A stretch of DNA of 59,425 nucleotides from Alloprevotella sp. oral taxon 473 str. F0040 (GTDB lineage: Bacteria > Bacteroidota > Bacteroidia > Bacteroidales > Bacteroidaceae). The stretch is taken from NCBI RefSeq assembly GCF_000318095.2, contig NZ_KB290716.1, positions 204,679 to 264,103 of the forward strand, in the 5' to 3' direction. Numbering within the stretch: position 1 is the first letter of the stretch; every line of letters starts with the position of its first letter. Position numbers and translations under genes: made by a program. This document shows positions 26,911 to 36,051 of the stretch, one piece after another. The notes under the pieces were generated by a model. It was not told the DNA's origin. It did not search any database and worked only from the letters and a program-made list of their open reading frames with translations.

Positions 26911-29079
26911 TTAGAACTTGTAGCGATTGTCTTCTACCTTAGCATTGTGACGGAGCACTTCAAAAGTGGCTTGTCCCAATTGCTGCATCATGGCCTGCTG
27001 TTGTTGTTGCATCACGGCCTTTGCATCAAACTTCTCCGTAGAGATGTTCTTGCGGTCGATGACACGAGCAATGTAAGCTCCAGCAGCACCCACTACCAAA
27101 GGAGTAGTAGCTCCCTTCTTAGCAGCAGCGATGGCACCAGTGAGAACTGGCTCAGGCACACCTACAGCAGCTACTGTAGTTTGTCCTGCAAAAGTGACAT
27201 TCTCAAGGTTGTCTACGATAGCACCCTTGGCTTTTGCTTCTGCGATAGACTTCACACCAGCATATTTTTGTGCTGCAATTTCAGCTTTCTTCTCACTCTT
27301 CACAATGGCTGTGAGATACTCCTTTACTTGCTTGCTGTCCCAAGCGTAATAACCTTCGTCATTCACCTTAGACAAACCGACAACAAGGAGGTGGTTGTTG
27401 GCTTCACCTACTTGGTAGAGGGGAGAGACCTCACCTTCATTAGCCACGTCAAACACCCACTTCACAGCTTCTTTTGAACCACGAACACCTGGGTTGTACA
27501 TGCCTTCAGCACCAATGTTTCGATCAGAAGTCATGAAGTTGTCTTGATCTACCACGCGATAGCCTTCCTTAGCAGCATTCTTGACGAGTGCTTCGAGGGT
27601 TTGGTTAGCAGCAAGGAAGCGATTCATCTTGCTCACTGCTGCATCGTAAGTAGCCTTAGAGAAGTTGACAGGCACCTTCACCACAGCAGCGGTGTACTTG
27701 GTCTTCATTGCCTTGCGATCAAGCACTTGGACGAGCACCTTCATACCTTGCATATCCACCGTAGTAAATTGCTTGAGAGGAGCATTGAGAAGGGTTTGCA
27801 CAAACTTGAGGTTGTCGCCTGCAAGCTGGGGAGTCTCAAACTGCTGAGCAGTCATCCACACAGAGTCAGTGGGAACGCCGAGCTTCTTAGCCAGTTCTGC
27901 CACGCTAGCACCACCATTAAGTGCCTTGAGCATGGAGTCAGCACGAGTGGCAGAAGCAGCGGCATCTGCAGCTTGTGCAGGAAGGGCACGATACAAGATA
28001 GAGTCGGGTGACTGAGTCTTTGCCACAAGTTTCACGATGTTCATCGTGTTGTCTTGTGCATTGTATTGAGGAGCGGTCAATTGACCAGGAGCCATCTTGT
28101 CCAACTCAGCCTTAATATCGGCAGGGAAAAGGTTGTCAGAGAGGGGAAGATTCACATAGTGCATCACACTCTTTGAGCTGTTGACGATAGCAGCGAGGTC
28201 ACCACCTTCTTGCAGCTTCTGATAGGTAGCTTGCATCTGCTCTTCGAGCGCCTTGCGGTCAGCATCGCTGGCAGTAACTTCTACGTCGATGTACTTAATG
28301 TCACGAGTTTCGCCATCCAAACGGAAGAGCTCTTTGCGTGCCTTATAAGCAGTCTTCAAATCATCATCAGAAATCTTCACATCCTTGTCGGAGATTGCTG
28401 CGAAAGGCAAAGCAGCAACTTCAGCACTTGAAGCCATGGTGGCAGCTTCATATTGCATCTTTGCAGCAACGGGATTGGTGGTGAAAGAAGTCATGAAGAG
28501 AGTTTGATACTTCGTCATCAACAATTCGCGGCGCAATTGCTTTTCGGTATAAGCCCAGAGCTTATTGATCATTGCCACTTGCTCAGCTACTTCAGGAGAA
28601 GTCTGCTGGCTTTGCATGGTCTTAGCTTGCTTCAAAAACTCTTGCAAAGCGGTATAATCAAAACGTCCGCTTTGTCCCATGAACATGGGGACATTTTGAA
28701 AAGCTTGAGCAGTACCGTCTTTGATGGCTTGCTCCATTTCTTTTTCCGTAACTTTAAGACCGAGCTTCTCAGCTTCGTGCTTCACGAGTTCAAATTGGAC
28801 ATATTGCTGCCAAACCATCTCGCGCACTTGATCCGTTTGTTCATCGGTGAGATTACCACCATTGCGGAGCTTGGCTACTTCTGAGGCTTCATTGACCATC
28901 TCGTAAAACTCTTGTTGCGAGAGGCTGTTGCCATACACAGAACCAGCGTTGTTGCTGGAATTTCTCAGCACAGACAAGGTGTTTTGGTCAAGCACCATGG
29001 TGAGGATGAAGAGAAACAAGCCCACACCCATCAGACCGATGATCCATGAACTGCTTCTGATTTTTTGTAATGCTGCCAT
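26911..29079 (-). CDS. ppiD: PpiD/SurA-like peptidyl-prolyl isomerase, membrane-anchored
   Basis: A 722-residue periplasmic folding factor anchored by one N-terminal helix (residues about 13-32, IIGLMGVGLFLFILTMVL). A SurA-N-type chaperone region follows (YGNSLSQQEFYEMVNEASEV through EQAIKDGTAQAFQNVPMF). Parvulin-like PPIase segments lie about residues 240-370 and 510-620 but are diverged. Overall shape matches PpiD/SurA_N_3 proteins of Bacteroidales (about 710 residues). It likely helps outer-membrane proteins fold after export. Minus strand, upstream of mfd. Confidence 0.88.
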   Translation of the reverse strand: MAALQKIRSSSWIIGLMGVGLFLFILTMVLDQNTLSVLRNSSNNAGSVYGNSLSQQEFYEMVNEASEVAKLRNGGNLTDEQTDQVREMVWQQYVQFELVKHEAEKLGLKVTEKEMEQAIKDGTAQAFQNVPMFMGQSGRFDYTALQEFLKQAKTMQSQQTSPEVAEQVAMINKLWAYTEKQLRRELLMTKYQTLFMTSFTTNPVAAKMQYEAATMASSAEVAALPFAAISDKDVKISDDDLKTAYKARKELFRLDGETRDIKYIDVEVTASDADRKALEEQMQATYQKLQEGGDLAAIVNSSKSVMHYVNLPLSDNLFPADIKAELDKMAPGQLTAPQYNAQDNTMNIVKLVAKTQSPDSILYRALPAQAADAAASATRADSMLKALNGGASVAELAKKLGVPTDSVWMTAQQFETPQLAGDNLKFVQTLLNAPLKQFTTVDMQGMKVLVQVLDRKAMKTKYTAAVVKVPVNFSKATYDAAVSKMNRFLAANQTLEALVKNAAKEGYRVVDQDNFMTSDRNIGAEGMYNPGVRGSKEAVKWVFDVANEGEVSPLYQVGEANNHLLVVGLSKVNDEGYYAWDSKQVKEYLTAIVKSEKKAEIAAQKYAGVKSIAEAKAKGAIVDNLENVTFAGQTTVAAVGVPEPVLTGAIAAAKKGATTPLVVGAAGAYIARVIDRKNISTEKFDAKAVMQQQQQAMMQQLGQATFEVLRHNAKVEDNRYKF

Positions 29080-29153
29080 TATCTATTGTATTTATTGTTT
29101 TTATTCTCAACTTATTAGCACCACTTCTAAAGAAAAGGGTACACATTTGGCGA

Positions 29154-29161
29154 CAAAGTTA
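29154..29161 (-). promoter_or_regulatory. -7 box TAACTTTG for ppiD
   Basis: Minus-strand TAACTTTG, 74 nt upstream of the ppiD start. No TTTG at -33, so only half a promoter is visible. Confidence 0.55.
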
Positions 29162-29283
29162 CACAAAAAACCTCAAATAGCGGAAGGTTCTCCCTAAAAA
29201 TAATGTTGCTACTTAGAGATTTTGCGCATTCTCCTCTGCAATGCAACAAGCACATACAGAAGGACATCGCCAAAATTTGCGGT

Positions 29284-30264
29284 CTAGCGCAACTCCATCA
29301 ATTCGGAAGGCACCGTGCGACGCAGCACCTCCACCAAAGGTTTTGGAGAGAAAGTAAGGGCATCAATGGCTTCCTGCACGGTGGCTGCGGCCTTCTCGGG
29401 ATGATTGTTTTCGGCACTGAGGTGACAGAGCCAGATGCGCCGAGTAGTGGGGGTCAAGTGCGTGCGCAAAGCCGCAGCAGTGAGCACATTGGCCAAGTGT
29501 CCGCGACCACTCGAAATGCGATCTTGAAGATACTTCGGATAGGGCCCATGCTCCAACATCTCAGCATCGTAGTTGGCCTCAATCACCAAGTACTTGGCAC
29601 GCTGCACAAAGGGAATCATCTCGTCGGTGAATTGGCCCGCATCGGTGATGAGACAGAAAGTGGGCAACTCCGCTGACTGATGCTGCATCTCATCTCCTTG
29701 TTTCTGGAAATCACCTCCAACTATTCCTGAAGAATCTCCGACGTTTTTGGAAGAATCTCCGAGATTTCCTTGAGCAACTCCGAGATTTTCCGGAGAAGTG
29801 TTCACGTTATCGAACAGACTGCCGAAGAGATTCTCCTCCACTGGTTCCGCTTGTATCAGTTCAATGAAGTATCCGTTGTTGTCATTAGAGTCGTGCGGCA
29901 CAGTAAAGGGGGTGATGCGGAAATTTCCCACTTCAAAAGGGGTGTGCAGTTCGGTGTAATGTTTAAGCTCAGCCGGAATCTTTTTGGTCATAAAACGATT
30001 GCGGTCTATGCCTTCATGCACACGCTGAGAAGCATAGACAGGCGTGCGATAGGTTATCGCCATAGGGCCAACGGCCTTGATGTGATCCGTGTGGTCATGA
30101 GTGACAATGATGGCAGCAATCTTGGGAATGGTGAGCCCATAATTGCTCATATAGCGTTTGAAAGCACGAATCCCGATGCCCAGATCAATGAGAATCGCTG
30201 TGCCACGTGACTCAAGGTAATAGCAATTGCCGGAGCTTCCGCTACCGAAGCTAATAAACTTCAT
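29284..30264 (-). CDS. WalJ/YycJ-like metallo-beta-lactamase-fold hydrolase with repeat insertion
   Basis: A 326-residue cytoplasmic metallohydrolase. It opens MKFISFGSGSSGNCYYLES, typical of the YycJ/WalJ group, with metal motif HDHTDH at residues 56-61 and further ligands in VPHD (123-126), ITDAG and LCHLSAENN. Relatives are about 260-270 residues. The extra length comes from a low-complexity block at about 137-200 containing heptads (NLGDSSK, NVGDSSG) encoded by the 21-bp CTCCGA repeat. The insertion sits between the VPHD and ITDAG strands, in a probable surface loop, so the fold may survive. WalJ relatives are thought to be phosphodiesterases or nucleases; exact substrate unknown. Confidence 0.88.
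   Translation of the reverse strand: MKFISFGSGSSGNCYYLESRGTAILIDLGIGIRAFKRYMSNYGLTIPKIAAIIVTHDHTDHIKAVGPMAITYRTPVYASQRVHEGIDRNRFMTKKIPAELKHYTELHTPFEVGNFRITPFTVPHDSNDNNGYFIELIQAEPVEENLFGSLFDNVNTSPENLGVAQGNLGDSSKNVGDSSGIVGGDFQKQGDEMQHQSAELPTFCLITDAGQFTDEMIPFVQRAKYLVIEANYDAEMLEHGPYPKYLQDRISSGRGHLANVLTAAALRTHLTPTTRRIWLCHLSAENNHPEKAAATVQEAIDALTFSPKPLVEVLRRTVPSELMELR
29736..29798. repeat. CTCCGA array inside a gene, three units at 21 bp
   Basis: CTCCGA begins at 29736, 29757 and 29778 (exact 21-bp steps) within the WalJ-like gene. Read on the coding strand it gives seven-residue repeats. The motif and period match the non-coding array at 14820. Confidence 0.92.
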
Positions 30265-30460
30265 AGATTATATATGTACAAGATGTTTTGATGTAATGAC
30301 ACGTTTTGCCGAATATCATAGTCGTGCCCCACCTCTTGGGATTGGGGCATCACTACTGTCTAACGAAACGCTTTCAATGATATCTTCTTTCTCCTCTATT
30401 GCACTAAATTAACGCAGAAGGATGAAGAAGGTATTTAGGGGGATATGGGGAAATCGCAAC

Positions 30461-32797
30461 TTAAAATGGAAGTCCTACGGCAAAGTGTAAGGCCAAATCG
30501 CGCGACAAGCTGGGAGAGAATATGGGGTAATGCCCACGGCCACTCATCACGGATGGATTGATGGCTTTCATGCCTCCATCTAATCGAATGATGAAGTAGT
30601 TGAGATTTAATCTCAATCCCAAGCCATAAGCGACAGCGATTTGACGGTAGAAATTGTTGAACTGGAATTGTCCATTGGACAAATCGGCATGATTGCGGGT
30701 GTTCCACACATTGCCAGCATCTACAAAGGCCGCTCCTTCAAATTTCCAGAAGAGAGCAGCACGATACTCCACCGAGAGGTCCAACTTCAAGTTGCCCGTT
30801 TGATTGATGAAGTCGATATTGCCATCGCGGCCTACATAGCCACCAGGGCCGAGTGTGCGCACATTCCATCCTCGCACAGAGTTGGCACCACCAGCAAAAT
30901 AGCGTTTCTCATACGGAATGATTTCGGAATTGCCATAAGGTATAGCTAGTCCAAAGGCAGCATGCACGGCGAGTGAACTGGCTTCTGTGAAGCGAAACGA
31001 CTTAGAATAGTCGAAGTCGAACTTCACATATTGGGAGAAGGGGATGTTTAAGATGGCATAAGCATTGTTGAGATTGCGACGTATTTGCAGCATCTTGGCC
31101 ACACCATAGAGCACATTGCCTGCCGTTTCTACATTCGCCTTGATTTGATAGCCATTGGTTTGGTTGAGCGAACCGCCATTGCGCCCACGCAATGAATTGT
31201 AGACTATGCCATAAGCAGAGCGCATGATGAAGAGATTCTCATAGGAATTGCGCAGCACGGCATAGCGCGGATTATCTCCTTCTAAATATTCTCGGCGGAA
31301 GGTGGAGGAAATCCAAGGCATAAACACATAGTTGAGCGAAACGATGTCAAACCTGTGCTGAAGATTGGGCTTGCGGTGCGCATTCCAGGTGGTAGACCAT
31401 GTGCCTGTGAGCAAGCGACGATAGAACTCGGGACGATTTTGAGAGTTATAAAGGAGGGAGAACTCTGTGATGCCTCGATAGGATCTAAACATGCGCTCAC
31501 CAAAAGAGAGGGGCAACGAAGGGAATCTCAGTGCTGCTTCCGCGCCATACTCGATATAGTTTTGGTTGGCATAGCCTTGCAAACGACTGATCGTTTCGTA
31601 AGCACCGCGCAGTTTCAGCGAGAAATTCTCGGCTCCTTTGAAAAGATTGCGGTGTGTGTAGGTGAATGAAGCTGCTCCGCCCAAGTCACCTGCCGTATTG
31701 GTGCCTTCGATGTCAAAACTGATGCCATGAGGTTTGGCCAACTGCACCGCCACATTGACATCAAGCGTGCTATCTCCCAGCTCAGGAGTGGCATAGTGGA
31801 TGGTCGAAAAATTGATGGCTCCCAGACTATTCAAGTTTTGGTAGGAGTATTGTGTCGCCACATCTCGGTAAAGACTATCTGGTTCGATAAAAAGATGTCG
31901 CGCATAAACTCTACGATTGATGCGCTGACCACCATGCGACACGAAATAGAGTTTTCGATAATAGGTGGTGTCGGCTTGTGCTTCTTCCATTGCATTTTCT
32001 TGCACAGTCACTTTACCGATGCGATAACGCTGATAGCCCAATCTGGATTCAACCTTGGGGGGAAGCAGAATGCGCAAAGTGAGATTCACAGCATGGCTAT
32101 GTGCAGTGGTGTCGGCCGTGAAGGTGACGAACTCATTGTTGATGTTCATGAAACCCGCATTCTGCAAACGATGCACAATGCGGCTTCTTTCTTCGTTGAG
32201 TAAGCCCAAATCTAGTGGCATCCCTTTGTAGAGCAACGAAGAGGCTGAGTCGCGCTCAACGACTTGACGCACTGCTTCGTTGTCAAACTCGCGATAGACA
32301 TTGACCACATAAGATCTCTGACGAGGGTGCATCGTATAGCGCAAATACACTCGTCGGCCTTTCAAAGTGGAATCCACCGATACCGTAGCCTGCAAATAAC
32401 CTTTGGCACGAAGTGCTGAGGCAAGAGAGGCTTGAGAGTACTGCATCAACGCTGGATCATACACCACAGGAGCTTCGCCTACGCGGTGCATCACGCGATT
32501 GATGAGCAATTTTTCATTCGTCCCTGACAAACAATAGATGCCCAAAGGCACTTTTACGGTGCTCAACCAGCGAGAGTTGGCTTCTTGACGCACATAAGTT
32601 CGATAGTCAGATGGGAGCACTTCTGGCTGCTCACTGCGCAAACGCACACTCGAAAGGAGATATTGACCTTCTGGCACAAACCTTGTGGCCGAACAAGAAG
32701 ACAATATCACCCCGATGCTGAGCAAAAGAAAGAGCTGATACGCTCGATTTCGCGCATAGCACCTATATATATGTGTGATTATAGGGAAGAACTTCAC
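30461..32797 (-). CDS. tamL: TamL-type lipoprotein of the BamA/TamA family
   Basis: A 778-residue outer-membrane assembly protein from the GTG at 32797. A signal peptide ends in lipobox LSSC (ILSSCSATRFVPEGQYL), so it is lipid-anchored, as in Bacteroidota TamL. POTRA-like segments fill about residues 45-320. The C-terminal surface-antigen barrel includes GGANSVRGWNVRTLGPGGY and ends aromatic. An ATG 75 bp upstream (32872) would put the start above the -7 box at 32821-32828 and add an odd leader, so the GTG is chosen. TamL normally works with TamB; no tamB is next to it here. Confidence 0.85.
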   Translation of the reverse strand: MKFFPIITHIYRCYARNRAYQLFLLLSIGVILSSCSATRFVPEGQYLLSSVRLRSEQPEVLPSDYRTYVRQEANSRWLSTVKVPLGIYCLSGTNEKLLINRVMHRVGEAPVVYDPALMQYSQASLASALRAKGYLQATVSVDSTLKGRRVYLRYTMHPRQRSYVVNVYREFDNEAVRQVVERDSASSLLYKGMPLDLGLLNEERSRIVHRLQNAGFMNINNEFVTFTADTTAHSHAVNLTLRILLPPKVESRLGYQRYRIGKVTVQENAMEEAQADTTYYRKLYFVSHGGQRINRRVYARHLFIEPDSLYRDVATQYSYQNLNSLGAINFSTIHYATPELGDSTLDVNVAVQLAKPHGISFDIEGTNTAGDLGGAASFTYTHRNLFKGAENFSLKLRGAYETISRLQGYANQNYIEYGAEAALRFPSLPLSFGERMFRSYRGITEFSLLYNSQNRPEFYRRLLTGTWSTTWNAHRKPNLQHRFDIVSLNYVFMPWISSTFRREYLEGDNPRYAVLRNSYENLFIMRSAYGIVYNSLRGRNGGSLNQTNGYQIKANVETAGNVLYGVAKMLQIRRNLNNAYAILNIPFSQYVKFDFDYSKSFRFTEASSLAVHAAFGLAIPYGNSEIIPYEKRYFAGGANSVRGWNVRTLGPGGYVGRDGNIDFINQTGNLKLDLSVEYRAALFWKFEGAAFVDAGNVWNTRNHADLSNGQFQFNNFYRQIAVAYGLGLRLNLNYFIIRLDGGMKAINPSVMSGRGHYPIFSPSLSRDLALHFAVGLPF

Positions 32798-32820
32798 TAA
32801 GATGGTCTTTTTTTGATTTG

Positions 32821-32828
32821 CAAAGATA
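32821..32828 (-). promoter_or_regulatory. -7 box TATCTTTG for tamL
   Basis: Minus-strand TATCTTTG, 23 nt upstream of the chosen GTG start. It decides against the upstream ATG. It is divergent to the + promoter at 32850. Confidence 0.65.
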
Positions 32829-32849
32829 GTTCTTTTCAGAAAAAGCGCG

Positions 32850-32857
32850 TACTTTTG
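32850..32857 (+). promoter_or_regulatory. -7 box TACTTTTG for the SpoU methyltransferase
   Basis: TAnnTTTG match 35 nt before the start at 32893. The divergent tamL -7 box is about 20 bp away, so the two promoters overlap. Confidence 0.65.
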
Positions 32858-32892
32858 CAACATCTTTTTCACCTAAATTCCGACGCAACAAC

Positions 32893-33663
32893 ATGATTGG
32901 CAAAAATCGCATCAAACACATTCGACAATTGGCGCAAAAAAAGCATCGCGACACTGAAGGACTCTTCCTTGCCGAAGGGGCGAAAGTGCTGCGCGAACTC
33001 TTGCCCTTGCTCAGATGTAGCTTGTTGTGCGCCACTCCTGACTTTCTCGACTCTTGCCCTTCGGAATGGCTAGAACCCGTGGAGGAGGTTATCGTCATCA
33101 CGCAACGCGAATTGGAGCAAATGTCGCAGCTCAAAACCCCACGACACGGCTTAGCCTTGTTTCACATGCCCCTAGCTGTTGAAACAAAATCTCTGACTGC
33201 AGCCACCGAGCAACAGTTGGTGCTGGCGCTAGATGGGGTGCAAGATCCAGGGAATTTGGGCACAATCATTCGCATTGCCGACTGGTGGGGCATAGACCAT
33301 GTGGTTTGCTCGCACGACACGGCCGATGTGTTTGCCCCAAAAGTGGTGCAAGCCACCATGGGAGCCATAGCACGAGTCCAAGTGTCGTATGTGGATTTGC
33401 CACAATGGCTCTCCGTTTTGCCCAACAAAGTGGCGGTGTGTGGCACTTTCCTTGATGGCGACAACATCTATGCGGCTCCTCTTCCACACTCTGGGGTTTT
33501 GGTGATGGGCAATGAGGGAAAAGGCATCAGTGCTGCCGTGGAAGCTACGGTGAATCATCGTTTGCTCATCCCGAGTTTCCCAGCTCATCGCCCCACCAGC
33601 GAGAGTCTCAACGTGGCCATTGCCACTGCTGTTGCCGTTGCTGAGTTTCGCCGACAGGCCTAA
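32893..33663 (+). CDS. SpoU/TrmH-family RNA 2'-O-methyltransferase
   Basis: A 256-residue SAM-dependent RNA methyltransferase. The N-terminal substrate-binding part opens MIGKNRIKHIRQLAQKKHRD. The trefoil-knot SPOUT domain has all three motifs: LDGVQDPGNLGTIIRIADW (motif 1), VMGNEGKGIS (motif 2) and SESLNVAIATAVAV (motif 3). This architecture is typical of 23S rRNA or tRNA ribose methylases (RlmB/TrmH group); the exact nucleotide cannot be told. Divergent from tamL. Confidence 0.9.
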   Translation: MIGKNRIKHIRQLAQKKHRDTEGLFLAEGAKVLRELLPLLRCSLLCATPDFLDSCPSEWLEPVEEVIVITQRELEQMSQLKTPRHGLALFHMPLAVETKSLTAATEQQLVLALDGVQDPGNLGTIIRIADWWGIDHVVCSHDTADVFAPKVVQATMGAIARVQVSYVDLPQWLSVLPNKVAVCGTFLDGDNIYAAPLPHSGVLVMGNEGKGISAAVEATVNHRLLIPSFPAHRPTSESLNVAIATAVAVAEFRRQA

Positions 33664-33750
33664 GCCTAGAGTATCGTAGATTTTACGCTTGTCTACTGCC
33701 GATAACAGCAGTTTTCCTTAGGCTATTGCCTATTTTCCTCTTATATATAG

Positions 33751-34938
33751 ATGTTCATTATGCTGCAAATCATATTTTCCGCCACGCTTTCTCTGCTACT
33801 CATTGGTTGTGGTTTGACCTATGGTCTGTGTCGTACTTGGAGTTTTCGCAAACTCTCTCGCCTGATGCGCAGACAAGCCAAGGAGGCTCTCCCTTTTGTG
33901 GTTCCCACAGCAGGAATAGTAAACTCCCCCATAGCTCCTCGCGCCATCCGTCCTGAACTATCTGTAGTCATAGCGACTGAGAACGATGATTGGTGGATTG
34001 AACGCCATCTTCCGCTGTGGCTGCAGCAACAGACCACCTTCCCTTTTGAAATCGTGGTAGCCGATGCTTCCGACCATGAGGATGAAACGCGCAACATCGT
34101 GCAACGCCTACAAAACGAACACCCGAACCTGCGCTACACCTTTGTGCCGCAAACGCATCGCAACCTCCATCCGCGCAAACTAGCTCTCACACTCGGTGTG
34201 CGTTCGGCGCGTGCTCCATGGGCAGTCATCGTGACTCCTCAAAGCACTCCAGCATCGCCTCACTGGCTTCAACGCATGCACCAACAATGCACTGAGGAGT
34301 GCGACCTCGTGCTAGGCTATGTAGAAGCGACCAGCGACTGGGAACAACCCAAAGCTCAACTAAAATCCATGGAATGGCAAGCCTCCAATTTTCGTCTTTG
34401 GCTGAAAAAACATCCAGCAGGCTGCGAGGCTTCCAATGTGGCACTGCGCAAATCATGGGCCATCCAACAAGGACTTTTCACCGATAGTTTGGACATTCCT
34501 TTTGGTGAATGCGCGCTCTTAGTCAGTCATGCTTCAACCGAGCGAGTGGGTTTTGCCTTACATCCAGAAGCCTTTGTGCAACAACCACTTCCTGACGAAC
34601 CATTGGCCGGAGCAGCTCTACGTTGTGAAGAACGAACACTCCGACGTCGCCTATCACAAAGAGGCATCCATCCGCTCCGTTGTAAGAAAGTAGCTTCAAC
34701 AGTTTTGTACTTTGGCCTTGTCCTATTCTTAGGCACTGTTGGTTTTCGCACTTTTCAAAGTTGGCCAGAAGCGAATGCTTGGTTCAACGATACCATAACC
34801 CCGTTACCCTTCGTGCCTTACGAGCATTGGCAAATCCTTTGGGATATTCTTCCCACCCTATCTTTCTTATTGCTCATCATCCAACCGTGGTGTAGTCGTC
34901 GGAGAATCCGTCGTCTCTTCACAGATAGTCCGGCTTAA
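33751..34938 (+). CDS. Membrane-bound family 2 glycosyltransferase-like protein
   Basis: A 395-residue protein with an N-terminal helix (about residues 5-27) and two C-terminal helices (about 318-336 and 362-382). The GT-A domain between them shows ELSVVIATENDDWWIERHL, FEIVVADASDH in the DxD-like nucleotide-sugar region and APWAVIVTPQSTPAS where acceptor-side motifs usually lie. Conservation is weak past the first half, so donor and acceptor are unknown. It begins 87 bp after the methyltransferase and may share its transcript. A strong two-way terminator follows. Confidence 0.75.
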   Translation: MFIMLQIIFSATLSLLLIGCGLTYGLCRTWSFRKLSRLMRRQAKEALPFVVPTAGIVNSPIAPRAIRPELSVVIATENDDWWIERHLPLWLQQQTTFPFEIVVADASDHEDETRNIVQRLQNEHPNLRYTFVPQTHRNLHPRKLALTLGVRSARAPWAVIVTPQSTPASPHWLQRMHQQCTEECDLVLGYVEATSDWEQPKAQLKSMEWQASNFRLWLKKHPAGCEASNVALRKSWAIQQGLFTDSLDIPFGECALLVSHASTERVGFALHPEAFVQQPLPDEPLAGAALRCEERTLRRRLSQRGIHPLRCKKVASTVLYFGLVLFLGTVGFRTFQSWPEANAWFNDTITPLPFVPYEHWQILWDILPTLSFLLLIIQPWCSRRRIRRLFTDSPA

Positions 34939-34939
34939 T

Positions 34940-34985
34940 AAAAACGAGCGCGCTCAAACAAAATGTTTTAAGCGCGCTCGTTTTT
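34940..34985. terminator. Bidirectional terminator
   Basis: AAAAACGAGCGCGCT / AGCGCGCTCGTTTTT, a 15-bp perfect stem at 34940-34954 and 34971-34985, with A-run and T-run on both sides. It separates the + glycosyltransferase gene from the converging lipoprotein gene. Confidence 0.95.
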
Positions 34986-35027
34986 AGAGCTATACACTCC
35001 CCCGCTTAAGACGAGGAAAGTAAATAC

Positions 35028-35065
35028 ACAAAAAAACCAGCAGGAACTTGCGTTCCAACTGGTTT
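35028..35065 (-). terminator. Terminator of the small lipoprotein gene
   Basis: On the minus strand AACCAG..GGAAC pairs with GTTCC..CTGGTT around a GCAA loop, with a small internal loop, then a T-run (35035-35029). It lies about 65 nt after the stop at 35130. Confidence 0.85.
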
Positions 35066-35129
35066 CAATTCTCTCAGTTGCCCAATCTGGGCGTGTAATC
35101 CGAAGATTACGTGTTGTAGCTTCAGCTAA

Positions 35130-35306
35130 TTACTTAACGCTGTCAGCAGCAACAGAGTCAGTAGCTACGCTATCCATAGAAGCAGAGTCATTAGCTGCAC
35201 TATCCATAGTAGTAGAATCAGTTGTTGCAGGAGCTTCAGCCTTGTTACCGCAAGAAGCGAAAGAGATAGCTGCGAGAGCTACGAACATGAAAACTAACTT
35301 TTTCAT
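35130..35306 (-). CDS. Small Ser/Asp-rich lipoprotein, 58 residues
   Basis: A 58-residue lipoprotein with its own promoter (35354-35383) and terminator (35028-35065). The signal peptide MKKLVFMFVALAAISFASC ends in a lipobox-like FASC, so Cys19 would be lipidated. The mature part is only about 40 residues, of repeated D-S pairs with Ala/Thr/Met (MDSAAND, MDSVATD, SVAADSVK), acidic and probably unstructured. Codon use is highly biased, as in abundant proteins. Similar tiny lipoproteins are common in Bacteroidales but have no known job. Confidence 0.88.
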   Translation of the reverse strand: MKKLVFMFVALAAISFASCGNKAEAPATTDSTTMDSAANDSASMDSVATDSVAADSVK

Positions 35307-35353
35307 TGTCTTTTGAGTTTAGAGTGAAACAATCAATTGCTATTAAAACAATG

Positions 35354-35383
35354 CAAAGGTACGGACTATTTTGAAGCTAGCAA
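35354..35383 (-). promoter_or_regulatory. Promoter of the small lipoprotein (TTG-N19-TACCTTTG)
   Basis: Minus strand: TTG at 35383-35381, 19 nt, TACCTTTG at 35361-35354; the start codon is 47 nt downstream. Confidence 0.8.
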
Positions 35384-36051
35384 GTCTTCGGCCTTTTTTT
35401 TTGAAGAAAAATCGACTAATACCTACTTTTTCCACTAAAATGCACCTATTTTCACATCTTCACATTACATTTTGGGTATAAACATTCTCACTTTCTAGTC
35501 AAACTCAGCGCGTGATATCTCCGTATTCAAAACTAAATCGTATCTTATTCTCACCAATTTAGGACATTCTTCCTCGTCTTTCTCTATAGGTTGTGACAGA
35601 GACTAGCTAATTACAATGCGTTTCCTTAAAGAATAGCATATATATTAGTTGTAACTTTATATTGGTTGTGTCCTATGGCGTTCATTCTTCCGCATCACCC
35701 AAAACTATTCCATCAAAACTCAGAGAGTTGCACCTAAAAACTCGGAGAGTTTGAAAAAGTTCTCGGAGAAAATTCAAAAACTCTCGGAGTTTTTTTTGAA
35801 AGAAGTCGGACATATTCGGAAAGAGCCTTTGAGATTTCGCTTCTCAGCCTGTTTGAGAGCGAATCAGCCATGGCTGCTCTTGCAGCAAAAACAGCGAGAT
35901 TAAAGCCCCTCCTTCCCCCTTGTCGCGACAGAAATGCAGTCCTTACGGCAAGATGATGAAGAATGACAGCTAGAAATAACCTTTGGCACGGATGTTGCAA
36001 ACCACATAGCCAAATAAAAAGTCATTAACTCATCATTAAAACGCTGACAAC
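35384..36051. other. Intergenic region before htpG
   Basis: AT-rich with no recognised gene; an 88-codon minus-strand frame at 35734-36000 is largely the repeat array and is not accepted. An imperfect -7 box TAACTTTA lies at 35651-35658. No clear htpG promoter or CIRCE element was seen. Confidence 0.5.
35720..35811. repeat. Inverted CTCCGA array (TCGGAG), 21-bp period
   Basis: TCGGAG begins at 35742, 35763 and 35784, exactly 21 bp apart, flanked by degenerate units at 35720 (TCAGAG) and 35806 (TCGGAC). On the minus strand it reads CTCCGAG followed by a T-rich spacer, as at 14820. Confidence 0.9.

Noticed and set aside
35734-36000. 88-codon minus frame before htpG
   Set aside because: Its end is made of the CTCCGA repeat; no promoter or domain.
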